A stretch of DNA of 64,000 bases from Candidatus Krumholzibacteriota bacterium (lineage in GTDB: Bacteria > Krumholzibacteriota > Krumholzibacteriia > Krumholzibacteriales > Krumholzibacteriaceae): assembly GCA_016932415.1 (NCBI GenBank), contig JAFGCX010000010.1:313641-377640 (forward strand). The letters run 5' to 3'. Numbering within the stretch: position 1 is the first letter of the stretch; each line of letters opens with the position of its first letter. The position numbers and the translations under genes are program-made. Positions 27,675-36,946 of the stretch are shown here, in pieces. Under the pieces are notes generated by a model. It was not told the DNA's origin. It did not search any database and worked only from the letters and a program-made list of their open reading frames with translations.

Positions 27675-28647
27675 AGACCGTTTCGATCCTCAATTTGAAA
27701 AAGCAAAAGGACTTGTCGACAGTCACCAAAGGTTTCTCGTGATAGGACATGTCGATCCGGATGGCGATTGTATCGGTTCGATGCTTTCGCTGGCTCTCTT
27801 TTTCCGTTCGAGGGGGAAAGAGGTCATATGTTTCGCCCCGGGCGACAGGTCCGAACTCTTTGACAGGCTGCCGGGGGCGGAAATGCTCGGCTCCTGGGAG
27901 GATGTCGCGGTTTTCGGACACGACCTTGTAATCACCGTGGACCTGGCCACTATGGAACGTTCAGACGGGTTGCTGACTCCCGATCAGAAGCACCCTGTCA
28001 TCAACATCGACCATCACCCTTCAAACGAGAGATATGGCGCCATCGATATCGTCGACGAGAATGCGGCGGCGACTACTATCCTTGTCCTTGGATTTCTTCT
28101 CGCCATAGACCGGTCCGGCATCACTCCTGAAATAGCGACATGCCTCTATCTCGGGATCCTCATGGATACGGGAGGATTCAGGTTTCATAACACCGATGCC
28201 GAAGCGATGCACGCGGCAGGCACTCTGATCGAACTTGGCGCCGATTCATACGGCCTGACGCATGATTTTATCTATACCAAGAAATACTCCACACTGAAAC
28301 TTCTTGCTCCGGTCCTGGAGACTCTTGAAATACTCGACGGTGGTAAAATAGCTGTAATGAAGATCACGAATGAGATGCTTGAGAAGACCGGGGCCACCTT
28401 GAAGGATTCCGAGGGATTCATCGATTACGGTGCCACGATCGACGACGTGGAACTGATAGCCCTTCTCAGGGAGACCGGGCCGGGCAGGACGCGTATAAGC
28501 CTTCGATCGCCGGGGGATCATGATGTGGCTTCCCTGGCAAAAAGATACGGAGGCGGCGGTCACAGTAAAGCAGCCGGACTTACCATGGACACCGATATTT
28601 TCGAAGCGGAAAAGATGATCGTGAAAGGCCTCAGGAGTCTTCTCTGA
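27667..28647 (+). CDS. nrnA: DHH-family phosphoesterase NrnA (nanoRNase / pAp phosphatase type)
   Basis: This 326-residue DHH/DHHA1 enzyme is of the NrnA type, which degrades very short RNAs and in some species dephosphorylates pAp. The metal motifs are intact: GHVDPDGDCIGS near residue 24, DLATMERSD, NIDHHPSN near residue 110, and MDTGGFRFHNTD. The C-terminal DHHA1 glycine motif is GGGGHSKAAG. I choose the ATG at 27667, after GGAAGGGG and inside the end of rbfA; the frame stays open to 27610 but that part is acidic rbfA coding sequence. Placement between rbfA and truB is common. Confidence 0.9.
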   Translation: MNKDRFDPQFEKAKGLVDSHQRFLVIGHVDPDGDCIGSMLSLALFFRSRGKEVICFAPGDRSELFDRLPGAEMLGSWEDVAVFGHDLVITVDLATMERSDGLLTPDQKHPVINIDHHPSNERYGAIDIVDENAAATTILVLGFLLAIDRSGITPEIATCLYLGILMDTGGFRFHNTDAEAMHAAGTLIELGADSYGLTHDFIYTKKYSTLKLLAPVLETLEILDGGKIAVMKITNEMLEKTGATLKDSEGFIDYGATIDDVELIALLRETGPGRTRISLRSPGDHDVASLAKRYGGGGHSKAAGLTMDTDIFEAEKMIVKGLRSLL

Positions 28648-28696
28648 TTCAGGTAGAGCAAAGGTGCTTTTCGATATTTACACCGGAGAATATGAC

Positions 28697-29617
28697 ATGA
28701 CGGAAAAAATGGAAAACCTTGTCATTCCGGTCAACAAGTCCGCGGGGTTGTCCACGTATGACGTAATAAGACGCTTCAAAAAAACAATAAAGCCCACCAG
28801 GGTAGGTCATTCCGGGACTCTTGATCCGGCGGCGACGGGACTTGTCCTTCTGTTGACCGGGGCTGCCACGAAACTTTCCGGTTACCTGATGGATCTGCCC
28901 AAAAGTTACGTGGCTGATATAATGCTGGGGATCTCGACAGATACGCAGGACGGGGAGGGAAAGGTGGTCAGGAGCGCGGATGTGGGACATATAACCCCGG
29001 ACCATATAGAGGATGTGCTGAAACAGTTTATCGGCAGGCGTATGCAGACTCCACCGATGTATTCCGCTCTCAAGCATGAAGGACTTCCCCTGTACGTCTA
29101 CGCGAGAAGGGGACAGGATGTGGAGCGCCTCCCGAGAGAAGTCGACACGTACGATATAAGTCTGGTCAAGTGTTCGCTGCCGGAATTCACGATCGAGATT
29201 CATTGTTCGAGAGGGATGTACGTCAGGACTCTTGCCGAGGAGATAGGAGACGCCCTTTCCGTGCCCGCATATCTTTCAGGACTGGTCCGCACGGGGATCG
29301 GACATTTTAATCTCGAATCCTCGATAGCCGATAGTGATTTTGAAAACCTGGAGGGGATGGAAAATCCCGGATATTCACTCTCCGATGCTCTCAGTCATCT
29401 TCAATCTGTCACGCTTTCGCGGAAACAGGCAAGGGAACTCGAAGACGGGATCGCGCCATCAGTCACGGGGACTCTGCCTGCCACGGGAACCTGCGTCAGG
29501 CTTATCCGTGATGAAGGGTCGCTCGGGGCTATCGCCGAAGTCGGTCCGGCGGGGATCATCATCCTCAGGAAGGTATTTCCTTCAGGCGCGATAAGCAGGT
29601 TTCGGGATGCCGGGTGA
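28697..29617 (+). CDS. truB: tRNA pseudouridine(55) synthase
   Basis: TruB makes pseudouridine 55 in the T-loop of tRNAs. The catalytic Asp is in GHSGTLDPAATGLVLLLTG near residue 41, and SYVADIMLGISTDTQDGEG and CSRGMYVRTLAEEIG are further family blocks. The chosen ATG at 28697 is preceded by GGAG at good spacing and gives 306 residues; an in-frame start at 28664 adds 11 residues. A short C-terminal PUA-like part follows. It is coupled to ribF through a GTGA overlap. Confidence 0.94.
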   Translation: MTEKMENLVIPVNKSAGLSTYDVIRRFKKTIKPTRVGHSGTLDPAATGLVLLLTGAATKLSGYLMDLPKSYVADIMLGISTDTQDGEGKVVRSADVGHITPDHIEDVLKQFIGRRMQTPPMYSALKHEGLPLYVYARRGQDVERLPREVDTYDISLVKCSLPEFTIEIHCSRGMYVRTLAEEIGDALSVPAYLSGLVRTGIGHFNLESSIADSDFENLEGMENPGYSLSDALSHLQSVTLSRKQARELEDGIAPSVTGTLPATGTCVRLIRDEGSLGAIAEVGPAGIIILRKVFPSGAISRFRDAG

Positions 29618-30582
29618 AAGCCATGACTGAAGTAATAAGATCCGATGATCTCCTCGATCTGAATATTGTTGATTCAACGGTGACTGTCGGTGTCTTTGAC
29701 GGCGTGCATGTCGGCCATCGAAAGGTGATCAGCAGCCTTCTCGAAACGACGGAAAAGTCGACCGGGCGCAAATCAATACTTTTGACCTTCGATCCTCATC
29801 CATTGAGCGTGACCCACCCCGATCGCAATCCACAGCTCCTGACGACGATCGATGAGAAGATATCACTTCTGAAAAAGCTCGGGATCGATATCATCGTGAT
29901 CGAAAGGTTCGACGAGAAGCTCTCTGCCATCGATTACAGGGAATTCATTTCGAACAGGCTTATCGGCAGGCTGGGAATGAGGCACCTGGTGATAGGGTAT
30001 GATTTTCACCTGGGGAGAAACCGCACGGGTGACCACGAACATCTCTGCCGGGAAGGCAGGGAATCTGGATTTGCAGTTACGGTCGTGCCTCCGGTCATAA
30101 TAGACTCTGAAGCAGTCTCGAGCACGAGGATCAGGGATGATGTCAGGGAAAAAAGACTTCGGGAAGCGGCGCGGCTTCTTACCAGGCATTATTTCTTCGA
30201 TGCCGATGTAGTCCATGGAGAAGGTATAGGTAGGAAGCTCGATTTCCCGACTGCCAACGCCGTGATCACTCACCGGGAGAAGCTTGTGCCTCCTGCCGGA
30301 GTATATGCCGTCAGGATAGAGGTGGAAAAGAATATCTTTGATGGAATGATGAATATAGGTTCCGCTCCTACTATCCGCAGCGATGGCGACGAAAAGATCG
30401 AGGTGCATCTTTTCGATTTTTCGGGAGATCTTTACGGCCGCAGGCTGAGGATACATCTTCTCGAATATCTCCGGGATGAAAAGAACTTCGCCAGTTGCGG
30501 CGAGCTTCAGGCACAACTTTTGCGGGACAGGGAAAAAGTCCGCAAGATTCTTGAAAAGAGTATTGACTTTATCGATAAGTAG
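29614..30582 (+). CDS. ribF: Bifunctional riboflavin kinase/FMN adenylyltransferase
   Basis: RibF phosphorylates riboflavin to FMN and adenylates FMN to FAD. The N-terminal nucleotidyltransferase domain shows [14 protein letters not shown] near residue 27 and [13 protein letters not shown] near 129. The C-terminal riboflavin kinase domain begins near residue 187 with [17 protein letters not shown]. Length (322) is normal. The start is GTG at 29614, overlapping the truB stop, or ATG at 29623; both keep the family N-terminus. No FMN riboswitch can fit upstream because the genes overlap. Confidence 0.93.
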   Translation: MKAMTEVIRSDDLLDLNIVDSTVTVGVFDGVHVGHRKVISSLLETTEKSTGRKSILLTFDPHPLSVTHPDRNPQLLTTIDEKISLLKKLGIDIIVIERFDEKLSAIDYREFISNRLIGRLGMRHLVIGYDFHLGRNRTGDHEHLCREGRESGFAVTVVPPVIIDSEAVSSTRIRDDVREKRLREAARLLTRHYFFDADVVHGEGIGRKLDFPTANAVITHREKLVPPAGVYAVRIEVEKNIFDGMMNIGSAPTIRSDGDEKIEVHLFDFSGDLYGRRLRIHLLEYLRDEKNFASCGELQAQLLRDREKVRKILEKSIDFIDK

Positions 30583-30609
30583 TGTATGTTTATGAATTAC
30601 GTACTAACT

Positions 30610-30673
30610 GGCAGGCAGTTATCAGGCGGATCGGGCATCCTGCCCTTTCTGCTGCCATCGTGTTTTCAACACG
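30610..30673 (+). promoter_or_regulatory. Structured rpsO leader
   Basis: Between ribF and rpsO the leader can form GGGCA-tcc-TGCCC (30633-30645), enclosed by GGCAG (30610-30614) pairing with CTGCC (30652-30656), and a second perfect 6-bp hairpin CGTGTT-ttc-AACACG (30659-30673). The second hairpin ends 7 bases before the AAGGAGG ribosome site. S15 is known to bind and repress its own mRNA leader in several bacteria using different RNA shapes, so this may be an autoregulatory element. It could also be a weak processing or termination structure. Confidence 0.45.
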
Positions 30674-30695
30674 GATATTGAAGGAGGTAGTTACG

Positions 30696-30965
30696 ATGGC
30701 ACTGCAAAAGAACGAGAAAAAAGAGGTAATCAGCAAATTCAGGCTTCACGATCTGGATTCGGGTTCTCCCGAAGTTCAGATCGCGCTTCTTACCGAACGC
30801 ATCAACATTCTTACTGATCATTTCAAGGTCCATAAGAAAGATTTTGCTTCCAGGCGAGGGTTGCTGAAAATGGTTGGCCGACGCCGTAAGCTTCTTGATT
30901 ACCTGAAGAAGAACAGGATCGAAAAATATCGCAGCCTTATTAAGGAACTTAATCTCCGCAAGTAA
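30696..30965 (+). CDS. rpsO: 30S ribosomal protein S15
   Basis: S15 binds 16S rRNA early in 30S assembly. The 89-residue product has the exact family length and the blocks [20 protein letters not shown] and [20 protein letters not shown] followed by LDYLKKN. The ATG at 30696 lies 8 bases after AAGGAGG; the frame is open further upstream but only through leader sequence. It forms the classical rpsO-pnp pair. Confidence 0.97.
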   Translation: MALQKNEKKEVISKFRLHDLDSGSPEVQIALLTERINILTDHFKVHKKDFASRRGLLKMVGRRRKLLDYLKKNRIEKYRSLIKELNLRK

Positions 30966-30972
30966 CCTTTTG

Positions 30973-31005
30973 CCCCTCTAAGCGATGCAACAAGGGGTCA
31001 GAGGG
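30973..31005 (+). promoter_or_regulatory. pnp leader with two competing stems
   Basis: Immediately after the rpsO stop, CCCCT (30973-30977) can pair with AGGGG (30993-30997), while CCCTCT (30974-30979) can pair with AGAGGG (31000-31005). The two stems share their left arm and cannot form together. No T-run follows, so it is not a plain terminator. In E. coli the rpsO-pnp junction has an RNase III-cleaved hairpin used for PNPase autocontrol; a similar role is possible here. Confidence 0.4.
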
Positions 31006-31054
31006 TAGCTATGTTCAATAAAAGCTGCAATTGGAGGAATGAGAGGAAGAGGAT

Positions 31055-33127
31055 ATGATCAAGAAAAAGATGGACCTTGATGGTCGAGAGTATATTGTCG
31101 AGACAGGGAGGATGGCGCGCCAGGCTGACGGTTCGGTGCTTATAACCGAGCAGGGAACTACAGTGCTTATCACAGCCGTCGCCTCAAAGGGAGCTGAAAG
31201 CGACAGGGGGTTTTTCCCTCTCTTCGTTGAATACAGGGAGAAGTTCTATGCGGCAGGGAAGATCCCCGGAGGATTCTTCAAACGCGAGGGACGCCCCAGC
31301 GAAAGCGAGACTCTCAGCTGCCGGCTTATCGACAGACCGATCAGGCCGCTTTTTCCCGAAGGGTTCAATTATGAAGTCCAGGTAGCGGCGACAGTCCTCA
31401 GCAGCGATCAGCAGCATCAGGCCGATGTCCTCGGTATCACTGGAGCTTCTCTCGCGCTGAACCTGTCCGATATTCCGTTTGAAGGAATCATAAGCGGAGT
31501 CCGCGTGGGAATGAAAGAGGACGGGTTTATTCTTAATCCTACCTTCGAGCAGATGCAGGACGGCGGATTCGAGCTTGTGATAGCCGGATCAGATGACGCG
31601 ATAATCATGGTGGAAGGCGGAGCGGATGAGGCATCCGAAGAGAAGATAATGGAAGCTCTCGACTTCGGGCATGAGAAGATCAGGGAGCTGAACGCCTTTC
31701 AAAGGGAATTTCTCGCTGAATGCGAGATTCCGGAAAAAAGGAGCTTTACGCCAAAGGAGATCGATGAATCTCTCAAGACCAGGCTGGTCGAAGAATATAC
31801 AGGCGAAGTAGACCGCAGATGCAGGTTGAAAGGAAAGCATGTCAGGGGAAACGCTCTTGCCGCCCTTACCGACGAAGCGATTCTGAAATATGAAGATGAA
31901 TTTCCTGAATCATCGGGAGATATATCAGCGATAATGCACGAGATAGAACGCACTGTCGTAAGAAAGATGATACTTGACGAGAAGGTCAGGACTGACGGCA
32001 GGAAGTATGACGAGATAAGAGATATTACCTGCGAAGTAAGCGTCCTTCCGAGAACTCACGGAAGCGCTCTTTTCACAAGGGGAGAGACGCAGAGTCTCGT
32101 AGTGACCACCCTTGGGACATCCCAGGATGAACAGAGGATCGACGCTCTGGATGGAGAGTCGTGGAAAAAATACATGCTTCATTACAATTTTCCCCCTTAC
32201 AGCGTAGGCGAAGTAGGATTTTTCAGAGGAGCCGGGCGCAGGGAGATCGGTCATGGCGCTCTGGCCGAGCGGGCTATAAGACCTGTCCTTCCCAAGGAAG
32301 ACATATTCCCATATACGATCAGGGTCGTCTCCGACATCATGGAATCGAACGGTTCAAGTTCAATGGCCTCGGTCTGCGGAGGATCCCTTTCGTTGATGGA
32401 TGCCGGAGTACCCGTCATCGGTCCGGTAGCGGGCGTGGCGATGGGAATGATACTCGAAGGTGAAAAATACGCGATCCTTACCGATATTCTCGGTCTTGAG
32501 GATCACCTGGGAGATATGGACTTCAAGGTGACAGGGACTTCAAAGGGAATAACCGGCTTCCAGATGGATGTAAAGATCATGGGGATATCCCGCGATGTGA
32601 TGAAGGAAGCGATCGGACAGGCCCGCAAGGCGAGATTGAAGATACTGGATATCATGGCTGAAGTGATGCCGGAGCCGCGCGAGGAAATATCCCCGTTTGC
32701 CCCGAAGATCGTCCAGATCAAGATTCCGGTCGACAAGATAAGGGAGATCATCGGCCCGGGGGGCAAGATGATCAGGCATATCCAGGACACGACTGGTGCC
32801 AAGATAGATATCGATGATGATGGTACAGTCGCAATCGCCGCGGTAGACCAGGCTTCGGGAGACAAGGCTCTTGAGATGATCAATCTTATTACCGCCGAAC
32901 CGGAACTGGACAAGATATATAAAGGCACGGTAAAGAGCATCGTCACCTTCGGCGCTTTCGTTGAGATACTTCCCGGTAAGGATGGACTTCTGCATATATC
33001 AGAGATCGATAACAAGAGGATCAATAATGTGGAAGACGTACTTAAACTCGGGCAGGAGCTTGAAGTTAAAGTCATCGGTATAGACAGGGAAGGGAAGATA
33101 CGGCTGAGCCGTAAGGTCCTTCTTTAA
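31055..33127 (+). CDS. pnp: Polynucleotide phosphorylase
   Basis: PNPase degrades RNA 3' to 5' using phosphate and is part of the RNA decay machinery. The 690-residue protein has two RNase PH domains (FVEYREKFYAAGKIPGGFFKRE near residue 60; RTHGSALFTRGETQ near 332), a KH domain (IIGPGGKMIRHIQDTTGAKI near 563) and an S1 domain (YKGTVKSIVTFGAFVEILPG near 628). It lies 89 bases after rpsO and 8 bases before the M16 peptidase gene. All functional domains look complete. Confidence 0.97.
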   Translation: MIKKKMDLDGREYIVETGRMARQADGSVLITEQGTTVLITAVASKGAESDRGFFPLFVEYREKFYAAGKIPGGFFKREGRPSESETLSCRLIDRPIRPLFPEGFNYEVQVAATVLSSDQQHQADVLGITGASLALNLSDIPFEGIISGVRVGMKEDGFILNPTFEQMQDGGFELVIAGSDDAIIMVEGGADEASEEKIMEALDFGHEKIRELNAFQREFLAECEIPEKRSFTPKEIDESLKTRLVEEYTGEVDRRCRLKGKHVRGNALAALTDEAILKYEDEFPESSGDISAIMHEIERTVVRKMILDEKVRTDGRKYDEIRDITCEVSVLPRTHGSALFTRGETQSLVVTTLGTSQDEQRIDALDGESWKKYMLHYNFPPYSVGEVGFFRGAGRREIGHGALAERAIRPVLPKEDIFPYTIRVVSDIMESNGSSSMASVCGGSLSLMDAGVPVIGPVAGVAMGMILEGEKYAILTDILGLEDHLGDMDFKVTGTSKGITGFQMDVKIMGISRDVMKEAIGQARKARLKILDIMAEVMPEPREEISPFAPKIVQIKIPVDKIREIIGPGGKMIRHIQDTTGAKIDIDDDGTVAIAAVDQASGDKALEMINLITAEPELDKIYKGTVKSIVTFGAFVEILPGKDGLLHISEIDNKRINNVEDVLKLGQELEVKVIGIDREGKIRLSRKVLL

Positions 33128-33135
33128 AATGCCTT

Positions 33136-34392
33136 ATGCTTAAATTGCCCCGGCCTCAGAGAATTGTCCTTGAATCGGGCGCCAGGCTGCTCTATCAGCG
33201 CAATCCCGTATCTCCGACAGTAGCATTCGGTGTCTGGATCACCAGGGGATCGAGAGATGAGAAGTCCTCTGAAAGGGGATATTCACATCTTCTCGAACAT
33301 ATGGTATTCAGAGGTACCGTGGCGCGGTCTGCTCTTGAGATAGCTCTCGACCTCGAGACGATCGGAGGGCAATGGGACGCGTATACGGGCAAGGAGGAGA
33401 CCTGTTATCACGGCAAGGTCCTCGAGGAGAATTTTGAGAGCCTGGCCGATATTTTCGCTGATATAGTCCTATATCCCTCGATTCCGCTGGAAGCCCTTCC
33501 CATTGAGAAAAAGATCATAATGGAAGAGATCAGGTCCGTTGCCGATTCGCCCGAAGAGAGCGCCTATGAGTATTTCTTTCAGAATCTATATTATGGCAAC
33601 CAGCTTGGTTATCCAGTGACGGGAAGTATCGAAGACGTTGCCGGTTCAACGAGGAGAAGACTGATCTCCTTCCGCCGCAGGACATATAACGCTCAAAACG
33701 CAGTCCTTGTCTTTATAGGCAATATTCCGGTCAATAAGGTAGTCTCCATTCTGGACAGGAGATTCAGGTTCTCCCCGGGAGCGGCCGCGGCCGAAAGGAA
33801 GCTTCCCCGGTTCAAACAGAAACGTTCAGTGCATGTGAGACGTTCGGATCTTTCGCAGTCGCATATCTGCGCCGGTGTAAGAGTCGGTTCGGCCTCTGAT
33901 CCTGAAAGATATCCGCTTCTCGTCCTTTCGAATATTCTCGGCGGAGGAGTATCATCAAGGATGTTTCAGTCACTCAGGGAAGAGTCGGGGCTCGCCTATT
34001 CGATCTTTTCAAGCGTGAATTTCTGGAAGGATACGGGAGCTTTCTCCACATTCTTCTCCGTCGATCCGAAAAACCTTTCCCGGGCTGTCGATCTTTACAA
34101 AAGGGAGACAGTAAAGATCATGAGCGACGGCCTGAGGAAAGAAGAACTCGAGAGCGCTATAGCGCAGATAAAGGGGTCTGTCATTTTCGGTATCGAAAGC
34201 GTCGACAGCAGGATGTTCAGACTCTTTCATAACTATTTTCATTATGACAGGTATCTCTCACTGCCTTCCCTGATAAAGAGTATTGAAGAAGTCAGCCTGG
34301 ACGATCTGATGCGGGTCGCTGAGAAGTACCTCGGTGACGAGAATCATATCTACGTCAATGTCGGACCAAAAAAACTGAAAGGGATCGCGTAA
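33136..34392 (+). CDS. M16-family zinc peptidase (MlpA/processing-peptidase type)
   Basis: This 418-residue protein is a single-unit M16 (inverzincin) metallopeptidase related to mitochondrial processing peptidase and Bacillus MlpA. The inverted zinc motif HLLEH is at residues 51-55, with the distal Glu in KKIIMEEIRSV near residue 130. The second, non-catalytic half begins near residue 210 and has the GGGVSSRMFQSLREESGLAYS block. The native substrate is unknown. No signal peptide is visible, so it is probably cytoplasmic. It follows pnp by 8 bases; in Bacillus the equivalent gene also sits near pnp. Confidence 0.88.
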   Translation: MLKLPRPQRIVLESGARLLYQRNPVSPTVAFGVWITRGSRDEKSSERGYSHLLEHMVFRGTVARSALEIALDLETIGGQWDAYTGKEETCYHGKVLEENFESLADIFADIVLYPSIPLEALPIEKKIIMEEIRSVADSPEESAYEYFFQNLYYGNQLGYPVTGSIEDVAGSTRRRLISFRRRTYNAQNAVLVFIGNIPVNKVVSILDRRFRFSPGAAAAERKLPRFKQKRSVHVRRSDLSQSHICAGVRVGSASDPERYPLLVLSNILGGGVSSRMFQSLREESGLAYSIFSSVNFWKDTGAFSTFFSVDPKNLSRAVDLYKRETVKIMSDGLRKEELESAIAQIKGSVIFGIESVDSRMFRLFHNYFHYDRYLSLPSLIKSIEEVSLDDLMRVAEKYLGDENHIYVNVGPKKLKGIA

Positions 34393-34859
34393 TGACTCCC
34401 GACCCGCTTAAGGTAAAGGTGTCGATCAGGTATCTTCCCGGACATGACGGGTTGCCTGCCGTAAGGCGGATGACCGGCGGGTCGAGCGGATACGATATAT
34501 GCGCCGCGTGCACGGAAGAGATCGTCATACCTCCTGGAGAGGCCGCCGTCATCCCTTCAGGGTTCGAACTGTCGATACCAAAAGGTTTTGAGGCGCAGAT
34601 CCGTCCACGGAGCGGACTTGCCCTCAAAAAGAGGATCGGTCTTCTGAACAGCCCCGGTACGATAGACAGCGACTACAGGGGAGAAGTCGGAGTGATCCTT
34701 TACAATTTCGGAGACGAGGATTTTACGGTACGCCGCGGAGACAGGATAGCGCAGATGGTCTTCTCTGTTTTGCCCGAAGTCGAGATGGAAGGCGTCGACA
34801 GCCTTGACGAGACAGGCAGGGGCGAAGGGGGTTTTGGACATACCGGGCAGGGAGGATAG
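34392..34859 (+). CDS. dut: dUTP diphosphatase
   Basis: Dut hydrolyses dUTP to dUMP, keeping uracil out of DNA and feeding dTTP synthesis. All five trimeric dUTPase motifs are visible: SGYDICA, RPRSGLALK, TIDSDYRGEVGVILYN, RGDRIAQMV and the C-terminal glycine-rich GRGEGGFGHTG. The 155-residue length is normal. The ATG shares one base with the preceding TAA, so it is translationally coupled to the peptidase. Confidence 0.95.
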   Translation: MTPDPLKVKVSIRYLPGHDGLPAVRRMTGGSSGYDICAACTEEIVIPPGEAAVIPSGFELSIPKGFEAQIRPRSGLALKKRIGLLNSPGTIDSDYRGEVGVILYNFGDEDFTVRRGDRIAQMVFSVLPEVEMEGVDSLDETGRGEGGFGHTGQGG

Positions 34860-34860
34860 G

Positions 34861-35742
34861 ATGTCGTGGTTTCTGGCTCCTGTCCTGATCGTCATCACCG
34901 TTCTGGCGGTCTTCTGCACCTGGAAAATCAGGTGGGGGCCGCCGCGCGTCGATATTCCGAAGGTCCTCGCGTTTCACAAGGTCACCGGTTTTGAACTGGG
35001 CGGTACCTGGATCACAAGGAAAAGATTCGCATCGTCGCTCGATTTTCTTCTCGATTCAGGATTCACGTTCATAGGTGAGGATAGTTATCTCGATGCCGTT
35101 ACAGGTCGAAGGGTCTCGAGCGGACGTGAAGTGCTGCTTACATTCGATGACGGCTACAGGATGATACTCGACAATGCCATTCCAGCTCTTGAAGAGCGGA
35201 ATATCCCCGCGCTGATATTTCTTGTCACTTCCTATGCCGGCAGAGAGAACAGATGGGAGCTTCAGCTTCCCGGAAGAAAATTCGATCATATGGGTTGGGA
35301 TGAGGTATCCGATCTATACAAAAGAGGTTTTTCTTTCGGTTCACACGGACGGTCGCACAGGGATCTGACAAGGCTTGGAGTCGATGATCTCAGGCAGGAA
35401 CTTTCAATCTCGAAAAGTGTCATTGAGGAAGTGACCTCAGGAAAAGTCAGGACTCTGTCATATCCGTTCGGAAGAAGTAACGCCATGGTGAGGGAGGAGG
35501 CGAGAGAGGCGCGGTATGAAGCCGCTTTTACTCTTTATCCTTCAGGCAGGAACAGTGAAATAGACCGTTTTGATCTCAGGCGCGAGGGAGTCTGGATAAT
35601 CGATTCCAGAAGGTCGATCGGCAACAAGCTCGGACTGGGGAGCCTGTTCTGGCTGGAAGATCTGAAAGGAAGATCGATCAACAGTGTCGCCTCGCTGACT
35701 CCCCTGTTAAAGGGAGATTCTCCATTTAAGAAAATTTGCTGA
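34861..35742 (+). CDS. Membrane-anchored polysaccharide deacetylase (NodB domain)
   Basis: The 293-residue protein has an N-terminal membrane anchor (FLAPVLIVITVLAVFCTW) and a NodB-homology catalytic domain facing outward. TFDDGYR near residue 100 carries the catalytic and metal Asp residues, and SHGRSHRDLTRL near residue 160 carries the two zinc histidines. Such enzymes remove acetyl groups from peptidoglycan or exopolysaccharide. The ATG at 34861 follows GGAGG and lies one base after dut. A deacetylase (ylxY) also sits close to pnp in Bacillus, so the linkage may be ancient. The substrate is not determinable here. Confidence 0.87.
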   Translation: MSWFLAPVLIVITVLAVFCTWKIRWGPPRVDIPKVLAFHKVTGFELGGTWITRKRFASSLDFLLDSGFTFIGEDSYLDAVTGRRVSSGREVLLTFDDGYRMILDNAIPALEERNIPALIFLVTSYAGRENRWELQLPGRKFDHMGWDEVSDLYKRGFSFGSHGRSHRDLTRLGVDDLRQELSISKSVIEEVTSGKVRTLSYPFGRSNAMVREEAREARYEAAFTLYPSGRNSEIDRFDLRREGVWIIDSRRSIGNKLGLGSLFWLEDLKGRSINSVASLTPLLKGDSPFKKIC

Positions 35743-35794
35743 ACCGCGATCGGAAAGAGTCTGACCCCCCGGGGACCGATCTGTCATCTGCCGG

Positions 35795-36934
35795 TCAATT
35801 CCTGACAAGCGAATACGATCTTCCGCTTTCGTTGGTCTTATAGATCATCCCTGCCTGCTGGACCCTGTCAATGATCCTTCCAGGGATGATCTTTCGAGCG
35901 GCCAGGACCTCGAGCGTGAACGGGTACGTTCCGCTTGTGGCAGCGTATTCTTCGAGAGCCTCGATGACTTTCGCTTCAAGCAGGCGCATTTTCAACTCGG
36001 TCATATTTTCCGCTGATTCAAGCCCCATATTTTTACCGGTCTTCAACGGCATGGTGACGCTCGCTGCCGTCCAACCTGGAGGGCTCAGAAAGGGGACGAG
36101 GTACTCTCCGATGGCGAAACCGGCGATCAGTACTACCAGCGTGACGAAGGTGGGCATTACTGCGGATCTGTTTTTGACTTTCAACTCGGGGATATGCTCA
36201 CTCACTTCGATCCTGTCAGCGGCGTGATCTTCCTTGATTTCAAGCATCCCTTTTTCAAGAAGCAGCTTGAGCGATTCATATGTAGTGAATCTTGCCATCC
36301 TCGAGTTGGTTATAAGATATTCAAGCGTCCTCTCCGTTTCAAGAAGCTCATAGAGCACTTCCTCGTTTCTGGAGATCGAGAATCCTCTTTCGGCGGGAAA
36401 CGGAAGGCGACTGAACCTCATAGATTCGCTTGAGAATATCCTTTTCATCTCGGGCATCTCGTCGATCCTCCGCATGCTCTCCATAAGCACGCCTTCTACC
36501 TTGATTGCCGAGAACGACCTGACTCCTGACAGGATATTCTTTCCAATGATGAATTTGTAGTGACTCCTGGGCCAGCTGAGGACTTCCTGTACCGATTCAT
36601 ATATCTGTTCGGTAAATATCTCGGTAAGTTCATCTTCTGAAAAATATTTTTCCGACAGCAATATCTCCGTGAGGTCCATATTCGATTCCGACTGGATCTG
36701 CTGCAGATTGTTCATCTTGTCCCTGCTGATGAATCCGTATTTGAGGAGATAATCTTTCAGCGGATCCTTTGAGCGGTTCCGCCTGTCCCTGGTAGATATT
36801 ATCAGTCCGTCCTTGAAGAATATCGCGGCGTTACTGTCGGCGTTTACCGAGAGCATACCCGATTTTTTCTGGATCGATATCAGCTGAAATATCTCACTCA
36901 GTCCAAAATCTTTTGCGTTTCCCTCAAGGGCCAT
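35795..36934 (-). CDS. DUF4388 domain protein with one membrane segment
   Basis: The roughly 379-residue product begins with MALEGNAKDFGLSEIFQL, the hallmark of DUF4388 (a PATAN-type domain seen with signalling and gliding proteins in myxobacteria and relatives). Residues 1-100 form that domain; a helical middle (about 100-250) follows, then a single membrane segment near residue 265 (FVTLVVLIAGFAIGEYLV) and a small C-terminal domain. The function is unknown. The start at 36934 fits the family and lies 7 bases after GAGAGG; 36940 is an alternative. It lies directly downstream of the TPR membrane gene on the minus strand, so they form a two-gene operon. Confidence 0.7.
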   Translation of the reverse strand: MALEGNAKDFGLSEIFQLISIQKKSGMLSVNADSNAAIFFKDGLIISTRDRRNRSKDPLKDYLLKYGFISRDKMNNLQQIQSESNMDLTEILLSEKYFSEDELTEIFTEQIYESVQEVLSWPRSHYKFIIGKNILSGVRSFSAIKVEGVLMESMRRIDEMPEMKRIFSSESMRFSRLPFPAERGFSISRNEEVLYELLETERTLEYLITNSRMARFTTYESLKLLLEKGMLEIKEDHAADRIEVSEHIPELKVKNRSAVMPTFVTLVVLIAGFAIGEYLVPFLSPPGWTAASVTMPLKTGKNMGLESAENMTELKMRLLEAKVIEALEEYAATSGTYPFTLEVLAARKIIPGRIIDRVQQAGMIYKTNESGRSYSLVRN

Positions 36935-36946
36935 CTCCATGCCTCT

